Positions 53,901 through 61,609 of a stretch of 64,000 bases of DNA are shown here, in pieces. The stretch is from Tritrichomonas musculus. Lineage: Eukaryota > Parabasalia > Tritrichomonadida > Tritrichomonadidae. The stretch spans positions 248,001 through 312,000 of the forward strand of contig JAPFFF010000070.1 in the NCBI GenBank assembly GCA_039105265.1, in the 5' to 3' direction. The notes under the pieces were generated by a model. It worked only from the letters and a program-made list of their open reading frames with translations, searched no databases and had not been told where the DNA came from. Position 1 is the first letter of the stretch. Each line of letters begins with the position of its first letter. The translations under genes and the position numbers were made by a program.

Positions 53901-55911
53901 TGATGAATTTGCAATTTTTGATCTCAGGAGGTAAATCCTTGATTGGACCACTAACCTTGACCATTCGAGATACCGTGAATGAGACTGATCCTACCATAAT
54001 CAACTTGGTTCCAGATGTTGAGGTCTCATATGAGTGCAGTACTGATTCAATATAGTACTTCACGATATCAAGTGATTGCTCATCACGAACCACAATTGGG
54101 ATAGCCGATTTATAGTTGTTCCAATTGATTTCCCTAGCTGCATATTCACATGAATACCCAAGCATATTCTCCTCACTGGGGGACTGAAATACACCTGAGA
54201 GTTGGAAATAGATTTTGAATGGTTTTACCTCACGCTTATAGACCTGTTGCAAGCCGTCATATATAGAGTTCAATGAGGATATCGAGTTGAAGTAGTATAT
54301 GTATATTGGCTCATAGGTATCGATATCCTCACGCTCCTTGTAATCACTATCAGCATATTTGACATATGATTGCCAAGCCTCAACAGCCCTATCATAGCTA
54401 TCAGGTTCATTCACCATGAGGAAATCGGTGTGTTTCGATTTGAACTCATGACCGAACTCACTGAGGTAATCGAGTATTTCATTATTTTCAGGGTCCTTGG
54501 GGATATCATCAATATTTTCGGTGACCTTGGGGGAATCATTGATAATATGGACCAGTTTTGTAACCTTAGTCCTGTCTCGGGGTATATTATGTATTTCAGT
54601 TCTGTCGATATACTCGGGGAAATATTTGTTGAAATAGGAATATGCTTTGTTATCATCAATACTAGCGTTACTACCGATAATATGATTCAGTTTTGTAACC
54701 TTAGTCCTGTCTCGGAGTATATCTTGTATTTCAGCTCTATCGAGATACTCGGGATAATACTTGTTGAAATATGAATATGCTTTGTGTTCATCATCTAATT
54801 GCTGAATGAACTTAATCCAGGTATTCAATTGCTGGCGTTCATCAATGCGGTCCTCAATCTTGTAATCATCTCTATCGAATTTACTGAAGTAATCATTATC
54901 TGATGCTGCACGGCGTTCAGCCCTCAGCTGCTCGAAGAATGTATCAAAATCTGATTCCTTGAGCTTACAAGTGCGATCAAAACCGGTGCGATGTACAAAT
55001 AAATTATCATTTAGGAACTTCTTGAGTGGGCCCAGTTGAAGAATATACGTAGTGTTAGTAGGGATGTTACCACCGAACTCAGTGTTGATGATATCGATAT
55101 ATCTTTTGACAGTTTCTGGGGGGATTTCACCAAAATGCTTATTCGAGATCTTGAGATGCTTTTCACGCTCCTGTTCCTGTTTCTTCTTCAATCGATCGCG
55201 TTTCGACTTCTCAGCCAGTTTCTGTTCCCGCTTCTGGAGACGCTCCTGCTCAGCACGCTCCCATTCCAATTGCTTAGCACGTTCACGTTCAAGTCTTACC
55301 TCCTCAAGTGCATGCAGATTATGTTCAGTTGCATCCTTCAGTAGCTTATCCTCTTGTTCATCATGCAATCGCTCGAAGAATTTATCAAAATCTGATGCCT
55401 CGAGCTTATAAGTGGTGTCGTAATCCGTGCGATATACGAATGCATTGTCATTTAGGAACTTTATGAGACTGCTCTGCTGTGCGGCCTGTGGTATGTCGGT
55501 TGGGATTTTGCCATCGAACTCTGTGTTGGCGATCTTGATATAATCTTGGACATCACTCGCGGTTAAATCCCTTTTATCAAAATGCGTCTTCTTAATCTTG
55601 CTATTCAGTAAGCGTTCAGCACCTTCCAATCCCAATACCTTGAGACGCCTCTGCTCAGCACGTGTAAGCCTCAGTCGTCTGATGAATGTATCAAGATCTG
55701 ATTCCTCGAGCTTATTATCGGGATCAAAACCAGTGTGAGCTACAAATGAGTTCTCATTCAGGAACTTTATGAGACTGCTCAGCTGTCCAACATATGGGTT
55801 TCTGGTTGAGATACCCCCACCGAACTCCTCATTGATGATATCGATATAGCTTTTGACGACATCTGTGGGTAGAACCTTTTTATCGAAATTCCAACTAGTA
55901 ATATTACTCAT
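53866..55911 (-). CDS. Repeat protein (681 aa), element D, unknown function
   Basis: Three repeats of about 80 residues near the N-terminus (residues ~8-85, ~110-190 and ~265-340), each with VxxYIxIxNxEFxGxI, SLIKFLNxNxFVxRT and KLExSDFDxFFExL. Between repeats 2 and 3 is a Glu/Arg/Lys-rich helix. Then come two 37-residue repeats with KAYSYFNKYxPEYxDRxEIxxIxRDRTKVTKLxHII. The C-terminal 200 residues are mixed alpha/beta. No polymerase, helicase or protease motif. It occupies the position of A's 848-aa protein, without visible similarity. TATTTTTG is at 55932-55939. Confidence 0.6.
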   Translation of the reverse strand: MSNITSWNFDKKVLPTDVVKSYIDIINEEFGGGISTRNPYVGQLSSLIKFLNENSFVAHTGFDPDNKLEESDLDTFIRRLRLTRAEQRRLKVLGLEGAERLLNSKIKKTHFDKRDLTASDVQDYIKIANTEFDGKIPTDIPQAAQQSSLIKFLNDNAFVYRTDYDTTYKLEASDFDKFFERLHDEQEDKLLKDATEHNLHALEEVRLERERAKQLEWERAEQERLQKREQKLAEKSKRDRLKKKQEQEREKHLKISNKHFGEIPPETVKRYIDIINTEFGGNIPTNTTYILQLGPLKKFLNDNLFVHRTGFDRTCKLKESDFDTFFEQLRAERRAASDNDYFSKFDRDDYKIEDRIDERQQLNTWIKFIQQLDDEHKAYSYFNKYYPEYLDRAEIQDILRDRTKVTKLNHIIGSNASIDDNKAYSYFNKYFPEYIDRTEIHNIPRDRTKVTKLVHIINDSPKVTENIDDIPKDPENNEILDYLSEFGHEFKSKHTDFLMVNEPDSYDRAVEAWQSYVKYADSDYKEREDIDTYEPIYIYYFNSISSLNSIYDGLQQVYKREVKPFKIYFQLSGVFQSPSEENMLGYSCEYAAREINWNNYKSAIPIVVRDEQSLDIVKYYIESVLHSYETSTSGTKLIMVGSVSFTVSRMVKVSGPIKDLPPEIKNCKFIITDNADDHQVI

Positions 55912-56014
55912 TTACCCCATTGGTAAAAATACAAAAATAATCATCCCAACGCAGTTGATGACATACTATTTTTGAATTTTATTCGATTAAATAGCAAATC
56001 GAAATCATATATGT

Positions 56015-56107
56015 GTTAGCGCTAACTGGTATAGTTGTTGGATCAAGAAGGATGTCTCCCAGCTTCGGCGGCAGGCATAGGTTCGATTCACTGCCATACC
56101 GATTTTT
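56015..56107 (+). ncRNA. tRNA-like/Pol III-type element (tentative)
   Basis: The perfect palindrome GTTAGCGCTAAC (56015-56026) precedes an A-box-like TGGTATAGTTG (56027-56037). The B-box-like GGTTCGATTCA (56080-56090) and a T5 run (56103-56107) are spaced as in a Pol III gene. GGTAT (56028-56032) pairs with ATACC (56096-56100), and GGCAG (56070-56074) pairs with CTGCC (56091-56095), stacking like an acceptor and T-arm. The T loop is too long and there is no clear anticodon arm, so it is not an ordinary tRNA. It could be a tRNA remnant. Confidence 0.3.
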
Positions 56108-56210
56108 CGTATTATTTCCGGTCCATATTTGTGATAGAGCCCAAGCGCACTAAACACCTTGGGTAAGCTATTACTTGTGGATTATGGGGTAATACGGGCA
56201 TTTGCCGGCA

Positions 56211-56341
56211 TTTGCAACCCCAACCAGCCTCATGGTGGATGCAGGTATTTTCATTGAGGGATTGATGTGCAATCCCGGGTCCGTATGTTGGTTCCTCTAG
56301 AGAATGCATTACGCATCCATCATGGGGTCGGTTTTTGCAAA
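56211..56341. other. Long imperfect hairpin in the intergenic region of D
   Basis: The stem pairs 56222-56242 with 56313-56333: 17 Watson-Crick pairs and 3 G-T pairs, one mismatch. After a 4-nt bulge it extends by TTTGCAA/TTGCAAA (56211-56217 with 56335-56341). Inside lies a second hairpin, GGGATTG/CAATCCC (56258-56264, 56270-56276). No coding frame is convincing here. The fold could be an ncRNA, a UTR element or a DNA cruciform. Confidence 0.6.
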
Positions 56342-56359
56342 AATATTTTTGGACTACGG

Positions 56360-56944
56360 TTAGAAATCGGTTGTATCAATCTCATCTGGGTCTGGAGCTG
56401 TTTCCCTTGGGGGACCGTTTATAGGCATATGGGTGTTGATTAGTTTTTGGGTCATATACATGGAGATACTCAACTTTAGGTTATCACGTATGAGTCTACG
56501 CAATAAGGATACGCGTTTATGAGGTTCTGCTTGGGAGATCGCATCGATTACTGCCTGTGATGTGACATATTGGATCAATCGGTCGTGATCTCCAATATCC
56601 AGGAACTTGCTTCGATTGAATATATGGGTGCGATTTAAACGAGGTCGAGGATGTTCAATAGATGGAGTCTCAGGAGGTGAGTCATTTGCATCCTGAGTGG
56701 TGTCCTGAGTGGTGTCGATATGTGCTTCAGCCTTTGGGGTATCAGCAGATGGTTTGCGTTTATTGTTCATACGCTTAATCAAATGCTTGACATCTCGGCG
56801 TAAATCAGTAATACCATCTACGATCTTTAGGAGTATCTCAGCATCAGTTGCTGTACCAGTAGCTGTATCAGTAGCCATATCAGTATCCGAGCTTTGTGCG
56901 GTCATTGTTTCTGCGGTCATTTCAATATCTGTACCAGTATCCAT
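56360..56944 (-). CDS. Conserved lineage I protein (194 aa), element D
   Basis: The N-terminal 40 residues are Thr/Asp/Ala/Met-rich, then a helix (ILLKIVDGITDLRRDVKHLI), a disordered Pro/Thr/Asp linker, and the conserved C-terminal domain FNRSKFLDIGDHDRLIQYV, RRLIRDNLKLSISMYMTQKL, shared with 15292-15684. TATTTTTG at 56950-56957. Function unknown. Confidence 0.68.
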   Translation of the reverse strand: MDTGTDIEMTAETMTAQSSDTDMATDTATGTATDAEILLKIVDGITDLRRDVKHLIKRMNNKRKPSADTPKAEAHIDTTQDTTQDANDSPPETPSIEHPRPRLNRTHIFNRSKFLDIGDHDRLIQYVTSQAVIDAISQAEPHKRVSLLRRLIRDNLKLSISMYMTQKLINTHMPINGPPRETAPDPDEIDTTDF

Positions 56945-56999
56945 TTATGCAAAAATAAAATATTATTTTCGACTGTTCCAGGGATTTTGACGAATGTAC

Positions 57000-57767
57000 T
57001 TATGATTGCATTGTGGTCGTGAAATATTTGTCCACTGCTGTGTGAAAATCATTAAGGCATGATCTTTTGATGGTAATCCTAGTACCACCTACAGTGACAT
57101 CATCCCCTTTGAACATAGCTTTGGCCATTCGCTTGATATCTTCATTCGGGGTCATTGCGATGGGTAGGTCATCAATAAATATCCAGCGCTTCTTCTTATC
57201 TTGATATATCCTACTGACCTGCCTCCATGAATGCTTGTTGCGACGAACGAGATGGAGTACCACAGAATCCTTATCTTTGGGAAGATCCTCAAGCCATATC
57301 ATATATCGGTAACTATTTTTGTGATCCTTGGGGACAGCCCTTGGAGTGAGGTCCTTGATTTTGTTAACCATCTGCTCGCGTTGCTGAGAAGCTAGTGAAT
57401 CCAATAATTGCATGACATCCCATGCATATGATGGTGATGCCCACATTGCAATATGATTGACCAGCAATCGGTGAACATACATACCCTTCAAATCATTTGG
57501 TAAATTGGGTCTATCTTCATACAATTTCTGGTCTGGTAGAATTCTACCGGACCCACTTTCAAGTAATTCCTGTGTTGATTTGTTATCAAACCAATGGCGA
57601 AACTGCTTCTTGGAATTGCATGCAGCGAGAATGCTTTGAGCTTGGTACATATCATCCTTAATGGAATGTATCAAACGGAGCTTATCATTATACTGGATGA
57701 ATTCATACTCATCATCGATTGGTTCGACAACAGCTGACACTGATGTGTTTGTCCCAGTTGATTCCAT
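57000..57767 (-). CDS. Conserved lineage I protein (255 aa), element D
   Basis: The C-terminal half (YRYMIWLEDLPKDK, VVLHLVRRNKHSW, WIFIDDLPIAMTPNEDIKRM, GGTRITIKRSCLNDFHTAVD) matches the partial gene at 1-336. The N-terminal half is helical with LVNHIAMWASPSYAWDVMQL. GSGRILPDQK at about residue 75 is encoded by the palindrome at 57531-57552, so the protein carries an insertion of repeat origin. The leader is TATTTTATCGAATTCCAAATG. Function unknown. Confidence 0.7.
   Translation of the reverse strand: MESTGTNTSVSAVVEPIDDEYEFIQYNDKLRLIHSIKDDMYQAQSILAACNSKKQFRHWFDNKSTQELLESGSGRILPDQKLYEDRPNLPNDLKGMYVHRLLVNHIAMWASPSYAWDVMQLLDSLASQQREQMVNKIKDLTPRAVPKDHKNSYRYMIWLEDLPKDKDSVVLHLVRRNKHSWRQVSRIYQDKKKRWIFIDDLPIAMTPNEDIKRMAKAMFKGDDVTVGGTRITIKRSCLNDFHTAVDKYFTTTMQS
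57531..57552. repeat. Palindrome with core GGTAGAATTCTACC inside a gene
   Basis: The 14-bp perfect core (57535-57548) is flanked by GTCT/GGAC, giving a 22-bp near-perfect palindrome. The same core sits in the intergenic tandem repeat at 51856-51871. It keeps the reading frame. Confidence 0.75.
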
Positions 57768-57869
57768 TTGGAATTCGATAAAATATTGAGTTGCATTGCG
57801 AACCAGCTAGTTATTACATCATATGTTGTGAGTCCAAAAATATAAATGCGAATGTGATTGAACAAATGC

Positions 57870-58187
57870 TCAAGCAAATTCATATGAGAATTCGAGTATT
57901 TTCAATAGAATCTTGATACGGCTCAAATCGAGTTCCTTGCGATCATAGCTATCACCATCTATGATTTTGGTTCGAAGGGATTCCAAATCGGTTTCATAAT
58001 TTGATATTGTGTCAATGAGATCGTCCATGAAATCATCGTCGTTGTGGTAGTCGAATGCAAGGGATTTCCATTGGGGGTATTTCTTGAGGATGACTCGTTC
58101 GAGGTAATCGAGTTTGACACCATTAGCTTCGACAGTGGAGAGTTGTGGCATGGCAGCGAATGCACTGTGTGCAGTTGTTGAATTCAT
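57870..58187 (-). CDS. Small helical protein (105 aa), element D
   Basis: The start is set at the ATG 58185-58187 (MNSTTAHSAFAAMPQLSTVE), preceded by TTTTTTATCCAGTTAGAA. The longer frame runs into the repeat region. The protein is helical and acidic (YLERVILKKYPQW, DDFMDDLIDTISNYETDLES, LDLSRIKILLKILEFS). No family recognised. Last gene before the right terminal repeat. Confidence 0.6.
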   Translation of the reverse strand: MNSTTAHSAFAAMPQLSTVEANGVKLDYLERVILKKYPQWKSLAFDYHNDDDFMDDLIDTISNYETDLESLRTKIIDGDSYDRKELDLSRIKILLKILEFSYEFA

Positions 58188-58280
58188 TTCTAACTGGATA
58201 AAAAATTGGATTGATTCGAGAATCGCGTTATTTTTGGAATTTGTATGGGTTGTTCCATCGGTCTGTGTCGCCATCGGAAC

Positions 58281-58430
58281 GTTCCATCAGCTTCGGCATG
58301 AAATGCCTAAGGAACGAAGTTCCGTTGTTCCATCAGCTTCGGCATGAAATGCCTCAGGAACGAAGTTCCGTTGTTCCATTAGCTTCGGCATGAAATGCCT
58401 CAGGAACGAAGTTCCGTTGTTCCATTAGCT
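58281..58430. repeat. 46-bp tandem repeat with twin GAA-loop hairpins
   Basis: Three full units start at 58281, 58327 and 58373, plus a partial one at 58419. Each unit carries GGCAT-GAA-ATGCC and GGAAC-GAA-GTTCC, two perfect 5-bp stems with the same GAA loop. The array directly abuts the right terminal repeat of D and has no counterpart at the left end. Confidence 0.9.
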
Positions 58431-58684
58431 TGTTCCATATGTAGTGCTATAAGTGGTCCATAGGTAGTCCATAAGTGGGCCATATGCGGCCTATTTTTGG
58501 AATTTGTATGGGCCCGAATATGGGCGTTTTATAAGCGTTTTGGGGAGGTATGCAGTATGTGGATTTTGAATATTGACCCAAATATAGGCCATTTTTGGAA
58601 TTTATGGGGCCCAAATATGGGCCATTTAAAGGCGTTTTTGGGTGGATTCTATCTGACCCCGATTATTGATACACTATCACTACT
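58431..58684. repeat. Right terminal inverted repeat of D (254 bp)
   Basis: Reverse complement of 45894-46147 with no difference noticed, ending CACTATCACTACT and followed by the AACAAT duplication. Confidence 0.93.
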
Positions 58685-58690
58685 AACAAT
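58685..58690. other. Target site duplication AACAAT (right of D)
   Basis: Same six bases as 45888-45893. Joining the flanks across one copy restores a short divergent promoter region between 45861 and 58725 of element E. Confidence 0.93.
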
Positions 58691-58724
58691 AGAAAAATGT
58701 TTAGTCATTTCACTTTTTTCTTTG

Positions 58725-58964
58725 ATGAATATCGATAAGAAGATACGATTGACCACTGAAATGCTCAACGCTAAAATCATGGATGAAAAGCAAAAGCTTG
58801 AAACTTACTTGTTGCTCCAAATTGATCAACTCAACCAACGACTTGATGAGGTTCTTAATAGGGTCAACCTGCTATCCTTAAAACTCGATTCTGTCATTGA
58901 TGACCTTGCAAATATGAAGGTCAACGTTGATGATATCAACAGCAGCCTTGATAACCTTCATTAA
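58725..58964 (+). CDS. Coiled-coil protein (79 aa), element E
   Basis: The start is the ATG at 58725 (MNIDKKIRLTTEMLNAKIMD). The longer frame that begins in D's terminal repeat is an artefact of the insertion. Nearly the whole protein is heptad-like (LLLQIDQLNQRLDEVLNRVN, LLSLKLDSVIDDLANMKV). D's insertion leaves only 34 bp of the original upstream DNA. Perhaps the lineage II equivalent of the lineage I coil proteins; no direct similarity is claimed. Confidence 0.6.
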   Translation: MNIDKKIRLTTEMLNAKIMDEKQKLETYLLLQIDQLNQRLDEVLNRVNLLSLKLDSVIDDLANMKVNVDDINSSLDNLH

Positions 58965-59005
58965 TAAACAACATCTTCTTCTTCTTTCTTTTATTTGATT
59001 TTTAA

Positions 59006-60577
59006 ATGACAAGTGATGTAGGTACACAAACAAAACCTAACAATAAAATACAACTATTACAAGGTACTATTAAATTTCGACCTAAACTAGTTGATAGAGA
59101 TGTTGCAAGATTAACAAGAGGTTTGGGTCAAACTATATGGAAGTTCTCTAATAATCAAATAAATCTACAAAAATTATATGAGACATATTTAAATACTAGT
59201 ATAGCTTTTAAAGACGTACTTGAATTTGCTAATAGACTCAAGAGAGAGAAACCAAGAGCAAAATTTACAGGTTGTGTGTTTGCTATTAAGAAAAATCAAG
59301 ATGATAAAGATGAACATGGGCATTACATAACAGTATTAAAGCCATATCAATATACTCTCCAAGAATCAGATCAAGGTATATTAACAGAGATAAAATTACA
59401 TTATGATATTATCAACATAAGGATATCTCGAATGAAGACTGAGGAGGAAAAACAAGCAGCTAGAGAACTGAGAGAGCAGATGAAAGAAAGAACATTGAAA
59501 AGTGATAAGAAAGAATATAAAACTAGAGGTATTCAAACAGATGATATACCAGAATTGGCTCCATTACCCAGACCTCCAACTTTAAATCGAAATGATTATC
59601 ATCTTAACCTTAGAAAAATCGGTAGGAACCGACCCACAAATGTTGAGCCACCAACAAGGGATCAAAATCAAAACAGAATTCAACTTTTACTTCAAAGTAG
59701 TACAAATTTAGACGAGGATGATAGACCTAAGAAAAAATCAAAACAACCTAAGAAAAAATCAAAACGACCTCGTTCACATTCACCTCCACCTCCTCCTCCT
59801 TCTCATTCACCTCCACCTCCACCACCTCCTCCTCCTTCATCACCACCTCCACAGTTTCCATCATCACATACCTCTCGAGGTACTAGTCCTCCTCCAAGAC
59901 AACCCCGTATGACACCACAGAAGGCAGGAGAGTATACAGTAGACCAAGGACATAATAGGATTCATGATTGGAGGAGTTTAGTCAATGATGAAAATATAGG
60001 CGAAGATGTTATTGATGACTACTTGAAACTTCTATATGAAAAAGGAAAGAGATTGAATAAACAACCTGGTCAAAATGAGGCAGAGTTTGATAAAAAGAAA
60101 ATATTGGTTGTACCTACTGCATTTTATACCCTCCTTTCTATAGCATATGAGACTAATGATATGGAAAAAATACATGAACTGATGAAAAGTCCTATCTCAG
60201 GTAAACAGTCATTTTCACATTTCGATAAAGTATTTGTCCCCATTTGCTCAGATGGAGAACATTGGGTTTTATGTATTGTTCGATATTCAAAGAAAATAAT
60301 CGAATGCTATGACTCTGAGAATAAGTCAATGGCACCAGAGGTAAAGACACTTAATAAGTGGATCAATATTTCAGCAACAGGTAAGTTAAAAGCAAAATAT
60401 TATGATGTACCTAGTCAAAGGAATAACAAGGATTGTGGAGTGTTTCTAATGGAATCTTGTCGTACCTTTTTGCATGAAGGAGATGGTAAGTTTAAACAAC
60501 GCAATATGCCAGATATTAGAAAGAGAATACTTCGAGAGCTTCAAAACAATGAATTAGAAACAGGTGTTGTATATTAA
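59006..60577 (+). CDS. Ulp1/adenain-like cysteine protease with proline-rich middle
   Basis: 523 aa. C-terminal catalytic domain from about residue 330: GEHWVLCIV (His419), IECYDSEN (Asp436), DVPSQRNNKDCGVF (Gln471, Cys477). This is the order and spacing of Ulp1/adenovirus maturation proteases. In Polintons this enzyme is thought to process capsid proteins. The N-terminal part has a coil (KTEEEKQAARELREQMKERT) and Lys-rich and poly-Pro tracts (about 59760-59860). The long non-catalytic N-terminus could target the protease to the virion. Intact. Followed by the structural gene after 24 bp. Confidence 0.87.
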   Translation: MTSDVGTQTKPNNKIQLLQGTIKFRPKLVDRDVARLTRGLGQTIWKFSNNQINLQKLYETYLNTSIAFKDVLEFANRLKREKPRAKFTGCVFAIKKNQDDKDEHGHYITVLKPYQYTLQESDQGILTEIKLHYDIINIRISRMKTEEEKQAARELREQMKERTLKSDKKEYKTRGIQTDDIPELAPLPRPPTLNRNDYHLNLRKIGRNRPTNVEPPTRDQNQNRIQLLLQSSTNLDEDDRPKKKSKQPKKKSKRPRSHSPPPPPPSHSPPPPPPPPPSSPPPQFPSSHTSRGTSPPPRQPRMTPQKAGEYTVDQGHNRIHDWRSLVNDENIGEDVIDDYLKLLYEKGKRLNKQPGQNEAEFDKKKILVVPTAFYTLLSIAYETNDMEKIHELMKSPISGKQSFSHFDKVFVPICSDGEHWVLCIVRYSKKIIECYDSENKSMAPEVKTLNKWINISATGKLKAKYYDVPSQRNNKDCGVFLMESCRTFLHEGDGKFKQRNMPDIRKRILRELQNNELETGVVY

Positions 60578-60601
60578 TAAAGACTTTTTATTCAACTCGA
60601 A

Positions 60602-61603
60602 ATGGAATTACCACCAAGTGTTAACACTTTATATCCTAATCGAGATAATATAGTTAATGATGGTAATACACCTCTTCCAATCGAAACAGCCTACTTCCTT
60701 GAGGATGCTCAACATGATAAAGCTAAGTTTAATAGGTATTGGTTTAATTTCCCACCAGAATGGTCAACTGCAAACAAAGGGGAATCTATTGTTGGCGTTC
60801 GTTCAGCACATATCATTAAGAGAAGACGCAAAATGGAAGTAGAGATTGAAATATATAAGATACATAAGAAAACATATGAGTTTGTTTGTGGTGGAACATG
60901 GAATGATGGAACACTAAAAGAAGACTATATAACTGGTTCAAATCATGAATATGGGTGCTTCAAAGTCATTGATTGGGTGTCAGTCGATGGAGATTTACGT
61001 GGTTTTTTTGATGCAGTTAATCGTGCATTCAAGTCATACATTAAAACTTCAACATTAGACAAATTTGTTCAAAATGATGATGATATACAGGATAGAGATA
61101 TACAAACCGATGGATACTATGATAAAAATGGTTTTCATGAAATCATTTATACAGAAAGAAATAAAGCAGGGAACCATAAATACTACTATACCAATAGTAA
61201 GAATGAACGAGATTGGGAGTATACTGCACCATATATGAACTTTTTCCAACTTAAATCCTGGAATGATGACTTTGCAGATGTGTTTAATATAGGTAATGGC
61301 ATATTTCAAAATAAACCAGAAAAATATCAAACATGGAGTAAGACATTAATATTTGATAATATATGGGACAGACAATCATGCAAAATATATTCATCGATAG
61401 GTGAACAAGCATTACATAACTATATTGGAGATAGTGATGTTGAATATAGTCCGATTAAGTACTTCAAGTTAAACTCAATGGACCAAAGGTTTTGGATAGA
61501 CTTCTATAGTGATGCCCATTATAATTGTCCAACAAAACTACCTCCAAATGATTCATTTGTAATCGAAATGCAATTCCTTCAATACGATAAGATGTTTATT
61601 TAA
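60602..61603 (+). CDS. Probable structural protein (333 aa), lineage II
   Basis: Homolog of 28897-30213 without its coiled-coil insertion. It begins MELPPSVNTLYPNRDN, then PIETAYFLEDAQHD, FNFPPEWSTANKGESIVGVR, DIQTDGYYD, SCKIYSSIGEQALHNYIGDS, KYFKLNSMDQRFWIDFYSD, and the end FVIEMQFLQYDKMF. Position between protease and integrase, tightly spaced (24 and 6 bp), suggests a virion protein of the same operon-like block. A jelly-roll fold is suspected from the strand pattern only. Confidence 0.55.
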   Translation: MELPPSVNTLYPNRDNIVNDGNTPLPIETAYFLEDAQHDKAKFNRYWFNFPPEWSTANKGESIVGVRSAHIIKRRRKMEVEIEIYKIHKKTYEFVCGGTWNDGTLKEDYITGSNHEYGCFKVIDWVSVDGDLRGFFDAVNRAFKSYIKTSTLDKFVQNDDDIQDRDIQTDGYYDKNGFHEIIYTERNKAGNHKYYYTNSKNERDWEYTAPYMNFFQLKSWNDDFADVFNIGNGIFQNKPEKYQTWSKTLIFDNIWDRQSCKIYSSIGEQALHNYIGDSDVEYSPIKYFKLNSMDQRFWIDFYSDAHYNCPTKLPPNDSFVIEMQFLQYDKMFI

Positions 61604-61609
61604 AAATAA

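Larger units (their letters stand above)
45894..58684. mobile_element. Complete Maverick-like element D (lineage I), 12,791 bp, no polymerase
   Basis: Both ends are present: 254-bp terminal inverted repeats that read as identical, ends AGTAGT...ACTACT, and a 6-bp duplication. That indicates a recent insertion into element E. The sixteen genes include ATPase, capsid, integrase and conserved small proteins with open frames, but no polymerase B, no Ulp1-type protease and no nuclease. D is visibly more GC-rich than all other segments, so it has a different compositional history. It sits between two divergent genes of E. Confidence 0.93.

Noticed and set aside
56112-56309. 65-aa minus-strand frame
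   Set aside because: It overlaps the long hairpin, has no homolog and its residues mirror the palindromes.
58114-58393. Plus-strand frames through the 46-bp repeats
   Set aside because: They follow the tandem repeat and the antisense of the 105-aa gene; no conserved product.
58497-58724. N-terminal extension of the coiled-coil gene, and the matching frame at 45815-46081
   Set aside because: Both read outward through the identical terminal repeats of D and fuse with whatever flanks them. The native start is at 58725.
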